Source: Prochlorococcus sp. AG-402-K10 (GTDB taxonomy: Bacteria; Cyanobacteriota; Cyanobacteriia; PCC-6307; Cyanobiaceae). From it: DNA of 64,000 nt. The notes beneath the pieces are model-generated. The model had not been told where the DNA came from. It ran no database searches and worked only from the letters and a program-made list of their open reading frames with translations. Each line of letters begins with the position of its first letter. Position 1 is the stretch's first letter. Below, piece after piece: positions 48,328 through 58,653 of this stretch. A program made the position numbers and the translations under genes. The stretch spans positions 89,577 through 153,576 of the forward strand of contig QCIF01000003.1 in the NCBI GenBank assembly GCA_003216835.1, written 5' to 3'.

Positions 48328-48481
48328 GGAAAGATTGTGAAGGAGCATCCTGGATCATATTTCTTGGATTGATTCTTTTGTTGTAACCACCACCACCAGC
48401 TAATGTCCAAAAAAACCAATAACTTGGAATTGCAAGAGCTGCAGCTATGAAAATTACTACTATTTGTTCTATTCTTTTCAT
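48305..48481 (-). CDS. Small membrane protein (58 aa)
   Basis: MKRIEQIVVIFIAAALAIPSYWFFWTLAGGGGYNKRINPRNMIQDAPSQSFPKDPLEP; not in ORF track. Confidence 0.65.
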   Translation of the reverse strand: MKRIEQIVVIFIAAALAIPSYWFFWTLAGGGGYNKRINPRNMIQDAPSQSFPKDPLEP

Positions 48482-48553
48482 AAAATAATTTTATTCCACA
48501 AAATATTTTTTGGTAAAAAAGTCTCTATTTTTGTAAATTCTATTTTTTAAAAA

Positions 48554-50188
48554 GTGATTAGATTTGATAATGTAAGCAAAATTTATTCTACAGATGTTGT
48601 TTTAAAAAATATTAATTGGGAGATTAAGAAAGGTGAAAAGATAGGATTAGTTGGTTCAAATGGTGCAGGTAAATCTACCCAATTTAAAATTCTAATTGGA
48701 GAAGAAGACCAAACAAGTGGAATGGTTATTAAGGAAGGCAATCCTAAAATTGCTCACCTCAAACAAGAGTTAGATTGCAACCTTAATAGATCAGTCAGAG
48801 ATGAACTAGAAAGTTCTTTTAAAGATATACAAATAGTTGCAAATAAACTTTTAGAAATTGAAATGAAAATGAAATCTCTGGACGTCAATAACGATTCTAG
48901 AGAACTTGAAATTTTAGTTAATAAATTAGCAAAATATCAAGGTAAATTTGAAGCTTTAGGTGGTTATCAAATGCAAGCAGAAGTAGAGAAAATTCTACCA
49001 AAACTAGGATTTTCTCTTAAAGACGCTGATCAATTAGTTGGTCAGTTTTCAGGTGGATGGCAGATGAAAGTGGCACTTGGAAAAATCATCTTGCAAAAAC
49101 CTGATTTGCTTTTACTTGATGAACCAACTAATCATTTGGATTTGGAAACTATTTTCTGGCTTGAAGAATATTTAGCCTCTTTAAAAATTGCAATTATTTT
49201 GATTAGTCATGATAGATATTTTTTAGACAAATTATGCAAAAAAATTATTTTCATAGAACGTGGAATATCTGAAACTTATAATGGTAACTATTCTTTTTTT
49301 GTTGAACAGAAAGCTTTAAATCAAGAATCTCAGATGAAAGCTTATCAGTTACAGCAAAAAGAGATTGAAATACAAAAGAGGTACATAGATAGATTTAGAG
49401 CTAGTGCAACAAGAAGTACCCAGGCTAAGAGTAGAGAAAAACAATTAAAAAAAATTTCTAAAATTGATGCTCCTATATCAAAACTAAAAACTCCTATTTT
49501 TCAGTTTCCAGAATGTCCTCGGTCAGGAAAATTAGTTCTAAATATTAAAAATTTATCTCATAGTTTTCAAGATGAAATACTTTTATTAGATGTGAATTTA
49601 AAGGTTTCTTCAGGAGAAAAAATAGCAATTTTAGGACCTAATGGTTCTGGTAAATCTACATTACTTAAATTAATTATGAAAAGAATAGACCCTGAGATTG
49701 GAGAAATTAATTTGGGTAAACATAATATAATACCTAGCTATTATGAACAGAATCAGGCTGAAGCACTTGCTCTGGAGGAAAAGGCTATTGATTTAATTTT
49801 TGATAAAGCTCCTGAATGGTCACAAAAAAAAGTAAGAACATTTCTGGGTGGTTTCGGCTTCCATAATGATGCTGTTTTTAAATATGTAAAACAACTTAGT
49901 GGTGGAGAGAAGGCAAGATTGGCCTTGGCTCTTATGATTATGAATCCAAGCAATTTTTTGCTTTTAGATGAACCAACTAATCATTTGGATCTTAAATCTA
50001 AAGAAAATTTAGAAATAGCAATTAAAAATTATAAAGGTACAGTATTTATTATTTCTCATGATCGATATTTTATATCCCAAGTAGCAAATAGAATTATAGA
50101 AATAAAAGACTCTAAATTATTATCTTATAATGGTGATTATGAATATTTTTTAGAGCAGAAAAAAAGAAAAAGTAGTAAAAAGAAATAA
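48554..50188 (+). CDS. ABC-F family ATPase
   Basis: Two ABC domains (GLVGSNGAGKSTQFKIL; AILGPNGSGKSTLLKLI), no TM, two LLLDEPTNHLDL. Confidence 0.95.
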   Translation: MIRFDNVSKIYSTDVVLKNINWEIKKGEKIGLVGSNGAGKSTQFKILIGEEDQTSGMVIKEGNPKIAHLKQELDCNLNRSVRDELESSFKDIQIVANKLLEIEMKMKSLDVNNDSRELEILVNKLAKYQGKFEALGGYQMQAEVEKILPKLGFSLKDADQLVGQFSGGWQMKVALGKIILQKPDLLLLDEPTNHLDLETIFWLEEYLASLKIAIILISHDRYFLDKLCKKIIFIERGISETYNGNYSFFVEQKALNQESQMKAYQLQQKEIEIQKRYIDRFRASATRSTQAKSREKQLKKISKIDAPISKLKTPIFQFPECPRSGKLVLNIKNLSHSFQDEILLLDVNLKVSSGEKIAILGPNGSGKSTLLKLIMKRIDPEIGEINLGKHNIIPSYYEQNQAEALALEEKAIDLIFDKAPEWSQKKVRTFLGGFGFHNDAVFKYVKQLSGGEKARLALALMIMNPSNFLLLDEPTNHLDLKSKENLEIAIKNYKGTVFIISHDRYFISQVANRIIEIKDSKLLSYNGDYEYFLEQKKRKSSKKK

Positions 50189-50330
50189 GTTAATGAATAT
50201 TTTTTCTATAAAAATTAGTTTTATTATAAAAAACTTTACATTAATCTAGGCAAGATCACTTATTTAACTTTACATAGTTGGTAGTCATTGTTTAACCTTA
50301 AAAATACAAATTACTTTTTAAGAAGTTTAA

Positions 50331-50474
50331 ATGAATAATTATGATTTAAACGAAAAAAAATTTCACATTTATGATCCTGTTGAAAGTTATTTCGAGTGTA
50401 TTTCTTCTTGTGATATATCTGATGGTCTTTGTATTACTAGGTGTGTCGAAATCCTCAGAGAAGGTGACAAATAA
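50331..50474 (+). CDS. Small Cys-containing protein (47 aa)
   Basis: MNNYDLNEKKFHIYDPVESYFECISSCDISDGLCITRCVEILREGDK; not in ORF track. Confidence 0.6.
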   Translation: MNNYDLNEKKFHIYDPVESYFECISSCDISDGLCITRCVEILREGDK

Positions 50475-50479
50475 ATAAT

Positions 50480-51640
50480 TTACTTGTTTTGTAGATTACT
50501 TATATCAGTAGGCTTAACTTTTAATTTAATGTATTTATTTCCCCGTTTTAATGAGATTTCTAAGTTTTTATTAATACCATTTTTACTGATTGCACTAATA
50601 ACCTCTGTAGCAGTTTCAATAGTTTGATTACCAATTTTTAGAATAACGTCATTAATTAACATACCACTCTTTTCAGCTGGACTCCTAGGAACCACATAAC
50701 TAACTTTCACAGCATTTTTGTTGCTTTCAAAGTTAGTTTCATCTATGAGACTAATACCAATCATAGGATGTATTGCTTTCCCATGATTTATTAATTGATA
50801 TGCAATGTCTTTGGCTTTATTTATTGGAATCGCGAAACTTAATCCCGCTCCTGGACCAGATCTTATAAGGGTATTAATACCAATAACTTCTCCATTACTA
50901 TTTAATAGTGGTCCGCCTGAATTTCCAGGATTAATAGCAGCATCTGTTTGGATTAGTTCAAGTTTCTTGTCGTATATTCCTAATTGTGTAACATTTCTTT
51001 TTAGATTACTAATAATTCCAAGAGTTACAGTGTTTTCTAGTCCAAAGGGATTGCCAACGGCTATTGCCCAATCACCAACTTTAATTTTTGTTGAATCACC
51101 CAATTTTGCTTTCTTCCAGGGTCCTTTACCTTCAATCTTAATAACGGCTAAATCAGTAAAAAAGTCTTGTCCTACAAGTTTACCTTTTAATTTTTTGCCG
51201 TTTTTTAAACCAACAATCAATTGATCTGATCCATTTACAACATGTGCATTAGTCATTACAAGACCGTCTGCAAATATAAATCCACTTCCTTGGCTTTGTT
51301 CTATGCGAGGTTGATTTTCGTAAGGTAACTGTAATCCAAAAAATCTTTCAAAATATGGGTCTATAAATATTCTAGAATCTTGTGGAAATCGCCTTTGATT
51401 CACATATCTCTGACTATCGATTGTTACTACAGAATCACCAGTTTTTTCAATGGCTTTTGTTATGAACGATTTTTTAGAGTATATAGAATTTTCATTGACA
51501 TTTTCATTAAACAAAGATTCAGAAATTAAATTTGTGTCACTAAAAATACCCATTATTAAGGCTGAAGCGAGTATTAGTTTTTTGTAACGATTGTTAGTCG
51601 ATTCTGATTTGTTGATAGTTCGTGGAAACATACTACACAA
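50480..51640 (-). CDS. Deg/HtrA family serine protease with PDZ domain
   Basis: TNAHVV, DLAVIKI, GNSGGPLLN, C-terminal PDZ. Confidence 0.95.
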   Translation of the reverse strand: MCSMFPRTINKSESTNNRYKKLILASALIMGIFSDTNLISESLFNENVNENSIYSKKSFITKAIEKTGDSVVTIDSQRYVNQRRFPQDSRIFIDPYFERFFGLQLPYENQPRIEQSQGSGFIFADGLVMTNAHVVNGSDQLIVGLKNGKKLKGKLVGQDFFTDLAVIKIEGKGPWKKAKLGDSTKIKVGDWAIAVGNPFGLENTVTLGIISNLKRNVTQLGIYDKKLELIQTDAAINPGNSGGPLLNSNGEVIGINTLIRSGPGAGLSFAIPINKAKDIAYQLINHGKAIHPMIGISLIDETNFESNKNAVKVSYVVPRSPAEKSGMLINDVILKIGNQTIETATEVISAISKNGINKNLEISLKRGNKYIKLKVKPTDISNLQNK

Positions 51641-51781
51641 ATATTTTTTCTTTTTTAATAATAACTATATAGTTATGACCAATAAATTTAGTGATAAGAA
51701 GAATATATTTAATTAATCTAGCTAATTTTCTTTTTTTCGGGCTATCATATAATTCATACTTCTAATAAATTTATAAGCTTA

Positions 51782-52045
51782 ATGACTATTTTATTTTCAA
51801 TTTTATATTCAGCAGCCCTTACTTATTTAGTCTGGAAAGCATTTAAAGTTATGTCTAATGGTTGGGGGATATCAGATAAAGAACAAAAACAATTTTATAA
51901 TAAAAATTTAAAACAAAAAAAATATACTATACACCCAGAACTGCTTGACAAGGCAGGAAATATAACAGAGGAGGAACTGCTGACAGTAAGGTTTTCTAAT
52001 GATAATGACTCTTCTTTAGAAGAGAAAGGTACTCCCACTGATTAA
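51782..52045 (+). CDS. Conserved hypothetical protein (DUF2973-like)
   Basis: N-terminal TM, IHPELLDKAGNITEEELLTVRFS. Confidence 0.6.
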   Translation: MTILFSILYSAALTYLVWKAFKVMSNGWGISDKEQKQFYNKNLKQKKYTIHPELLDKAGNITEEELLTVRFSNDNDSSLEEKGTPTD

Positions 52046-52072
52046 CTCAATTAAAAATTAAAGGTAAAAAAA

Positions 52073-52456
52073 TTGGAATTAAGAACAAAAATTGTCAATT
52101 CAGTTATAAGATCTCTCAAATTACCACCAAGATTTCGCCTGACAATGGTTAAAGAGGACCCCGTTAGATTGGAACTGACTCTTACCCCTTCTTATGGTAA
52201 AAAACCAATTATTGTTGGTATAGTTGAATCTTTAGATTTAGTAGGGAGAAGGGATAGAGAAGGGAGAATGCCAAGAGATCTTCAGGGTACTTGGGATTGG
52301 ACTGTTAGACATGGAAAGATAAGTACTGGAGGATGGAATCCAATGCTTAAGGAGGCGTTACAAACGATGTTTGAGACTGGATTGCCAGCGATTATATATG
52401 AGGAATTTACTGGTGCTCAATATAAGCCCGTTGACAGTTTTAGACATGTTAAGTAA
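52073..52456 (+). CDS. Conserved hypothetical protein
   Basis: 127-aa ORF, non-ATG start; LKLPPRFRLTMVKEDPVRLELTLTPSYGKKPI. Confidence 0.7.
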   Translation: MELRTKIVNSVIRSLKLPPRFRLTMVKEDPVRLELTLTPSYGKKPIIVGIVESLDLVGRRDREGRMPRDLQGTWDWTVRHGKISTGGWNPMLKEALQTMFETGLPAIIYEEFTGAQYKPVDSFRHVK

Positions 52457-52524
52457 TTCATTAATTATTTTCCATAAATTTCACCTTAAAACGTTAAAAT
52501 AGGGAAAATTGTAAGACGTTAATT

Positions 52525-52671
52525 ATGAATGAAGACAATCAACCAAGATATGGCTTTGTAAATTTCGCAGAAACTTGGAATGGTCGTATGGCTATGATGG
52601 GAATTTTGATAGGTCTAGCAACGGAATTGATCACTGGACAAAGTATCCTAAGACAAATTGGAATTGGTTAA
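52525..52671 (+). CDS. hli: High-light-inducible protein (48 aa)
   Basis: MNEDNQPRYGFVNFAETWNGRMAMMGILIGLATELITGQSILRQIGIG; ExxNGRxAMxG motif; not in ORF track. Confidence 0.92.
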   Translation: MNEDNQPRYGFVNFAETWNGRMAMMGILIGLATELITGQSILRQIGIG

Positions 52672-52697
52672 ATTTTTTCTTTAAATCAATAATAAAA

Positions 52698-53042
52698 TTA
52701 TTTGATTTCCTCTGCTTTTACTTCAATAGTTCTTTCTCCAGGATTATTATTTAATTTACTATGTTTAATATTTAGGTCCTCTAAGTCTGCACCGCAATAC
52801 ATGCAGGAATCATTTAATCCTAGTGAGATTCCACCACATTCTTCACATTGAATTACTTTTGACTTTAAAAAATCAAAACTTAAAAATGCAATGAGTACTA
52901 TTAATAAAGTTATTAGAAAGAAAAGCAGCAAAACATTACCAATAATGCTTAGAAAAAAGTTAAGTCCAAAAATAGGAATAACAATTAAGAAAATTAATGA
53001 ATAAGTTACTAAAGTTTTATTAGTTTTAATGAAAGAATTCAT
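52698..53042 (-). CDS. Membrane protein with zinc-ribbon-like CxxC pair
   Basis: Two hydrophobic segments, then CEECGGISLGLNDSCMYCGADL. Confidence 0.65.
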   Translation of the reverse strand: MNSFIKTNKTLVTYSLIFLIVIPIFGLNFFLSIIGNVLLLFFLITLLIVLIAFLSFDFLKSKVIQCEECGGISLGLNDSCMYCGADLEDLNIKHSKLNNNPGERTIEVKAEEIK

Positions 53043-53049
53043 ATGAATA

Positions 53050-53979
53050 TTATGGTCTATTTCTTTTTCTATTTACTAAAGACATACTAGCAATAACTAC
53101 ACTCCAGCATTGTCCAAAATACAAAATTACGCCTAATAGCCAAACCCATAAAGTAAGGACTAAAAAACCTCCAATAAAACCATATGCTTGGAACCTTACT
53201 CCAAGCGAAAGAATACTTTTACTTACTGCTAGGTTAAGAGTAGTTAATCCAATACCAATGAGCAAAGAACCTGGAATTAAAGGTTTTAAAGGAACTTTTC
53301 TGCTAGGCAGAAGTGCCTGCAGCAATAAAGCCATTAAAGAAAATCCAATTAGTGGTATTGCAAATTGGCCGACTTGTAATAGCGGTAATTTAAGAAAAAA
53401 ATTATAAATTAAATTATTTGATTCTGATAGATTTTCTAAAACGGTACTGGGGATCATTCTAAGGTTTGCACTGATTTGATCTAATACCATTAAGAATCCA
53501 ATAAAAAATACTATTAAAAAAGCTTCAATTCTATTTCGAACAAATCTTGATGCTTGTTCTTGCCAATCTGCATTTACTCTTCTTGAAGGAAGTTCGTCTT
53601 CCCAAAGTCTATCGGAACCTCTTTGAAGGGATAAATAAGCATTCCCAGCAGTAAATAGCAAAAACATTGCTCCTAAAATACCTGCCCCAAAGCCTTGATC
53701 AATTAATTTAAATAAAGTTGTTTCTACTAATTCAACTACCGAAGGGGGTAAAATTTGTGCTGCTATAGCAATTATTTGTTGATCTAACCCCTCTTGTTTA
53801 CCTAGGAACCATGATGCTGTTGAAAGTGAAATGAGAAGAATAGGAAAAAACGATTGAAGCGTATAGTATGCAAAAGCAGCACTTAAATCAATACAATCCG
53901 ATTTACTCCATCTCTCACAAGCTCCCCATAAACTTTTAAGAATCCAAGTTGAGGTGCGCTGCATCTGCATGCTCTTCAA
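53050..53979 (-). CDS. YihY/virulence factor BrkB family membrane protein
   Basis: LSAAFAYYTLQSFFPILLISLS, multi-TM. Confidence 0.88.
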   Translation of the reverse strand: MKSMQMQRTSTWILKSLWGACERWSKSDCIDLSAAFAYYTLQSFFPILLISLSTASWFLGKQEGLDQQIIAIAAQILPPSVVELVETTLFKLIDQGFGAGILGAMFLLFTAGNAYLSLQRGSDRLWEDELPSRRVNADWQEQASRFVRNRIEAFLIVFFIGFLMVLDQISANLRMIPSTVLENLSESNNLIYNFFLKLPLLQVGQFAIPLIGFSLMALLLQALLPSRKVPLKPLIPGSLLIGIGLTTLNLAVSKSILSLGVRFQAYGFIGGFLVLTLWVWLLGVILYFGQCWSVVIASMSLVNRKRNRP

Positions 53980-54052
53980 ATACTTATCTAACTTCTTAAT
54001 ATATTGTATCTAATAAAGATATTGTTACAGTAATTATTTCTTTTTTCTGCAA

Positions 54053-54868
54053 CTATTTTTCCAGTAATAGGTTACCCCATGGTCTTAATACGTTAATTTG
54101 TTCTATTGTTTCCCCAGCAATTAATGGAAAGTTGACCTCGCTTAAATCTTGTCCTGAAACTAATTGCAAAGGATCAGTTTCTAACCAGTCTATAGAACAA
54201 TTAAGTTCTTCAAGTAATAGCCAGGCTGCCGCAATATCCCATATTTTTGGGGTTGATTCTATTGCTCCGAAAGTTTGGCCCATTGCTACGCTGGTAAGAT
54301 TTAAACTTGATACACCAAGGAGTCTTATTTTTCCTGGAAAGATGGTGTTAGGGTTTTTTTGCAAAATTTTAATTGATCGACTACATAAGGAGACACAAGC
54401 ACTTTTTCTATTATTTTGGTGAGCTTCTAGTTTGTTATTATTTAGCCAGACACCTTTACCTTTAATAGATACAAATTTTTTATTTAAAGTAGGGATTATT
54501 AAAAAAGAAGATTGAGGTCTACCTTCTACAAATCTTGCTACAGATATAGACCAGTAAGGAATACCTGCAGCAAAATTTGTTGTTCCATCAAGTGGGTCTA
54601 CTATCCAATAAGCATTTGAACTGGGAATTAATTTCCCTCCCTCTTCGCTTAGCACTCCTTCATTTGGAGCTATACTTGACAACCCATCTACAATAGTTTT
54701 GTCGCTCCATAAATCACAACTCGTAATTAAAGATCCGTCTGATTTATTACTGGCACTTATATTCCCAAAGTCTTTTAATTGTCTTTGACTAACTAATTCA
54801 AACAAAGAATCTAATTCTTTGATTTGTTTATGTGTTAACTCTGATTGATTCATCTTGGAATATTGCAA
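54053..54868 (-). CDS. Inositol monophosphatase family protein
   Basis: SEEGGKLIPSSNAYWIVDPLDGTTNFAAGIPYWSIS. Confidence 0.92.
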   Translation of the reverse strand: MQYSKMNQSELTHKQIKELDSLFELVSQRQLKDFGNISASNKSDGSLITSCDLWSDKTIVDGLSSIAPNEGVLSEEGGKLIPSSNAYWIVDPLDGTTNFAAGIPYWSISVARFVEGRPQSSFLIIPTLNKKFVSIKGKGVWLNNNKLEAHQNNRKSACVSLCSRSIKILQKNPNTIFPGKIRLLGVSSLNLTSVAMGQTFGAIESTPKIWDIAAAWLLLEELNCSIDWLETDPLQLVSGQDLSEVNFPLIAGETIEQINVLRPWGNLLLEK

Positions 54869-56292
54869 ATAGATTCCTTTGTATTCATTGTATTACTATC
54901 AATACATTTATTGCTTATTTCAAGAAAAGTTAATCTCTCTAATTCATCCAAATTTAAATTGTAATTATAAACTGCATTAATATTTTTTGATTTTGCATTG
55001 CTTAATTCTTTTTGCCTAACTAGAACATCTTTTAAAGTTGATATTCCAATGTCATATCTTAATCTAGCTAATCTTAAAGACTCATTTGTGGTAGATATTT
55101 CTTTAAGAGAGGATATTATTTTTTCTTCATTTAATTTTAAATTTAAATATGCTTTACTAATATTTTTTTTTAATACATTTTGAAAATTGTTAAAGGAATA
55201 TTCTTCTGCTTTTGCATCTGCTTTGCTTGATTTGTAAGAATTTTTATTTTGGTTCCCATTAAAAATATTCCATGAGAAGTTTAAACTTATTGCATTTGTA
55301 TATGCTGATCCAGTTTCGCCAGAGTCTATTGCAGTTGATAAGTAATCTCCTTTAGTAAATGCACTTGATAATGTATTACTTATGTAAATCTTTGGCTTAT
55401 CAGCCTTTAAAAAACTAATGGCTTGGCTTTTTTTAATTGTTTTTTGCAGAGCAAGATTTTCTAAGGTAAGATTTTTTGCTAGACCATTATTTATATTTTT
55501 AGTTAATTTATTATTCCAGAAACCTATTAATTTTTGATCTGGGTTAATTTCGAAATCACCTTTTAAGTTAAGTATTGCTTTTAAAGAAATCTTGTTAATT
55601 TGATGTTCAATTTTTTTTTCATTAAGTGATTGCTTATCTCGCGATAATTGAGCATCTGCTTCAAGAACTTCAAATTTTGTCCCAATACCAGCATCCAACT
55701 TTGATTGGGCATTATCTAAACTTGTAATTGACAACTCAAGGGCGTATTTCTTATTTTCAATATCTTTATAGGATTTTTGGTATTTGTGATATATCGCCTT
55801 TGCTTCTTGAATTAGATCTTTTCTTTTGATTTCAAAATTATTTTTTGCAATTTTATAGTTCTCTCTGGCTATTTTTATTTCAGAACCTCTAAGAGGATCA
55901 ATTAAATCCCATCTAATATTAAGAGAAGGATTAGCAGAAAATTGTGAAGTTTTTGTAGTCTGTGAATTGCTATTGTAATTTTTCCCAGCAACGTATTTTG
56001 GAAATCCACTGGCTTGAATATCTAATTTGGGATTTTTTTGAGATATTTTGCTTGAAAGATTAAAACTTGACGATTTAACTAATTCTTTGAATGATTTAAG
56101 TTCTTCATTTTGCCCGATGATGGTCTCTATGTCTTTATAATCGATATAAATTTGATCTTCTTTTTCTTCTAAGACTTCATCAATTTTTGACCATTTAATA
56201 TTATTATTTGTAGAGCTCAAAGTAGCTTCCTGAGAAATAATAAATAGAGCGAGATTTAAAAATAAGATTGGATTTATAATTTTCTTAAGCAT
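54850..56292 (-). CDS. TolC family outer membrane protein
   Basis: Two repeated OEP coiled-coil halves (SLDNAQSKLDAGIGTKFEVLEADAQLSRDK; SLRLARLRYDIGISTLKDVLVRQKELS). Confidence 0.85.
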   Translation of the reverse strand: MLKKIINPILFLNLALFIISQEATLSSTNNNIKWSKIDEVLEEKEDQIYIDYKDIETIIGQNEELKSFKELVKSSSFNLSSKISQKNPKLDIQASGFPKYVAGKNYNSNSQTTKTSQFSANPSLNIRWDLIDPLRGSEIKIARENYKIAKNNFEIKRKDLIQEAKAIYHKYQKSYKDIENKKYALELSITSLDNAQSKLDAGIGTKFEVLEADAQLSRDKQSLNEKKIEHQINKISLKAILNLKGDFEINPDQKLIGFWNNKLTKNINNGLAKNLTLENLALQKTIKKSQAISFLKADKPKIYISNTLSSAFTKGDYLSTAIDSGETGSAYTNAISLNFSWNIFNGNQNKNSYKSSKADAKAEEYSFNNFQNVLKKNISKAYLNLKLNEEKIISSLKEISTTNESLRLARLRYDIGISTLKDVLVRQKELSNAKSKNINAVYNYNLNLDELERLTFLEISNKCIDSNTMNTKESICNIPR

Positions 56293-57697
56293 AATTTATA
56301 GTCTTCTTACTATGTGATATTCCAATTAGACTATTAATAATATCATTTGTATCATCAAGAACGTGAATTTTGGTGTTCAATTCATTTTCAACTTGACTTA
56401 TATTTTTGTCATCTAAAAATAAATCAGTATTGAGTTTTAACATTATTGAAGGTATGTAAATACCTTCACCTAAATCCTTATTTTTTAGACCATGAATTAA
56501 ATCTTCTCCAGTTAAGAGTCCTGTAACTACTTGCTCTTGTCCCCAATAAACGCTTGGTAAACCATATAACATAATAGTAAGTCCGTTAATATTGTTTAAT
56601 GTTTTAACTGTCGGAATAAGAGCTTCATAAACTAATTTGCCAACAATCCAACAAACCTTTTTTTGCTTATTTACTTTTTTGGGGAGGTTTTTAGTTTTTG
56701 TAGTTAATATTTGAAGAAAGCTTCTAATTGAACCTACTCCATTAGATTCTTGAGGGAGATTCTCGTAAGTTTTATAACTAGGTAAATTCATACCAGCTAT
56801 CAAATACCATTCGTCTGCTAACCAACAAAAGCGTGTCCCATGAGTATTTTGTAAAGAGGATTGGAACATTTCTACTTGTTGAATGGTTTTGATTGCGTAT
56901 TCTTTGCTTATAGGTTTTAAACCATCATCATCAGGTCTAAATTTTGTCAGTCCAACAGGAACTATGGCAACAGATAGAACTGTTTTGGATACATTATTGT
57001 GGAACTTCGAAAGTTCAAAAATTGATTTTCTTAGAATGTCTCCATCGTTTATACCTGGACATACAACAATTTGAGCATGTATTTGTATAGAGTTTTGTTC
57101 AAACCAGGCAATTTGATCCAGAATTTCACCAGCTTTTTTATTTTTTAATAGTTTTTCTCGAGTCTTAGGATCAGTTGCATGAACGGAAATAAAAAGTGGT
57201 GATAGTTTCTGAGCAGATATTCTTTCCCAATCTTCTTTTTTTAAATTTGTAAGGGTTAGATAAGAGCCATACAAAAAACTCAGTCTATAATCATCATCTT
57301 TTATGTAAAGGCTTTTTCTTTTCCCACTTGGCTGTTGATCTATAAAGCAAAATGGACATTTATTATTGCACTGTTTGATGGAATCAAATACAGCATCTTT
57401 AAAATTAATGCCTAAACTGGCATCCTGGTCTTTCTCAATACTGATGTCATGAATTTTTTTATTTTTATCTAAAACGGAAATCTTTAAAATTTCTTCACTA
57501 ATAAGGATCTGATAATCAATTAAATCCCTTGGCTTCTTCCCGTTAATACTAATAATAGAATCCCCTGATTCAAAGCCAATTTCCTGAGCAATAGAGTTAT
57601 AATCAATACTTTCAATTTCTGCAGGGTTTATTTTATAAGTAATATTGGGTACTAACAGATCGTTAGAATCTTCTTTAAAATTAATTTCTTGCCACAC
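56285..57697 (-). CDS. DUF512/TIGR03279-like radical SAM-type Fe-S protein with PDZ-like N-terminus
   Basis: CNNKCPFCFIDQQPSGKRKSLYIKDDDYRLSFLYGSY. Confidence 0.88.
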   Translation of the reverse strand: MWQEINFKEDSNDLLVPNITYKINPAEIESIDYNSIAQEIGFESGDSIISINGKKPRDLIDYQILISEEILKISVLDKNKKIHDISIEKDQDASLGINFKDAVFDSIKQCNNKCPFCFIDQQPSGKRKSLYIKDDDYRLSFLYGSYLTLTNLKKEDWERISAQKLSPLFISVHATDPKTREKLLKNKKAGEILDQIAWFEQNSIQIHAQIVVCPGINDGDILRKSIFELSKFHNNVSKTVLSVAIVPVGLTKFRPDDDGLKPISKEYAIKTIQQVEMFQSSLQNTHGTRFCWLADEWYLIAGMNLPSYKTYENLPQESNGVGSIRSFLQILTTKTKNLPKKVNKQKKVCWIVGKLVYEALIPTVKTLNNINGLTIMLYGLPSVYWGQEQVVTGLLTGEDLIHGLKNKDLGEGIYIPSIMLKLNTDLFLDDKNISQVENELNTKIHVLDDTNDIINSLIGISHSKKTINYA

Positions 57698-57885
57698 AAT
57701 TAAAATACATTCATTTAACTTTATATATATTCTAAACTCATATATGACTGAAATTGTATTAAATACTTTTAAAATACAAAAGACAATTATTCAATCAAAG
57801 GTCTCTAATTTACTAAAATGTTTAATTAGCAGTTTTTTAAAAAACGATTTAAATCAATTAAAATATCCTTTAAAAATTTGATTCA

Positions 57886-58653
57886 TTGAAAGAATTAATT
57901 ACAAAAAATCTAGATTTGAAAGATAATTTTAAAAATGAATTTCATAGTGAATTTGATTTTTATCAAAATACCTTTTTATCTAATCCATTTACGTTAAGAC
58001 TTTGGTCTTCTTTTTTTGTAATTTTACCTATTTTTGTTCAAGCACCTTGGGTAAGACTTCAACCAGTTAGTGCTCTTTGTTTTACTTTTGTAATTCTTCT
58101 TTCAGCATTTATTTTGTCTAGGAAACAATCTAATCAATGGTTTATTGTCGGTTCATTATTACTTGGAGTAGCAGGAAGTTGGCTTGGAGGTTGTTTGTTT
58201 TGGGGATGGTTAAGTCCATATCCTATTCTTCACATTCCTGTTGAAGCAGTAGTATTACCTTTAGCTTTAATTGGCCTTGGTACTAAATGGAAAATCGGAT
58301 CCAGTTTTTATATTGCTTCTTTGTTTGGAACTGCAGTTACTGATATTACAATATTTTTGATTGGAATAATGGATCAATGGAAGGAAGTTATTACAGCAGA
58401 TTCCGAAACTGCTCCACTAATACTTCAAAAAACATCTGAAAATCTTATACAAATTAAATCATTATCTATTATTATTTTTGTTGCGCTAATACTTTGGTTT
58501 ATTTCAAAAGAAATTCTTAATTCTGCGATTATTAATTCTACAAATGGTAAAGCACTCTTGGTTTCAAGTTATGTAATTCAAACGACATTAATTGTTGATG
58601 GTATTTTTGTTTTTTTAGCAATTATTCAACCAACTTTGAGTGGATTGGTTTAA
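57886..58653 (+). CDS. DUF3120-like membrane protein
   Basis: Multi-TM, FIVGSLLLGVAGSWLGGCLFWGWLSPYPILHIPVEAVVLPLALIGL. Confidence 0.7.
   Translation: MKELITKNLDLKDNFKNEFHSEFDFYQNTFLSNPFTLRLWSSFFVILPIFVQAPWVRLQPVSALCFTFVILLSAFILSRKQSNQWFIVGSLLLGVAGSWLGGCLFWGWLSPYPILHIPVEAVVLPLALIGLGTKWKIGSSFYIASLFGTAVTDITIFLIGIMDQWKEVITADSETAPLILQKTSENLIQIKSLSIIIFVALILWFISKEILNSAIINSTNGKALLVSSYVIQTTLIVDGIFVFLAIIQPTLSGLV

Noticed and set aside
50805-51224. 139-aa plus-strand ORF inside the Deg protease gene
   Set aside because: Antisense shadow of conserved protease domain.
57744-57881. 45-aa ORF (MTEIVLNTFKIQKTIIQSKVSN...) upstream of the DUF3120-like gene
   Set aside because: Could be coding but composition is simply AT-rich and no pattern supports it; left uncalled.
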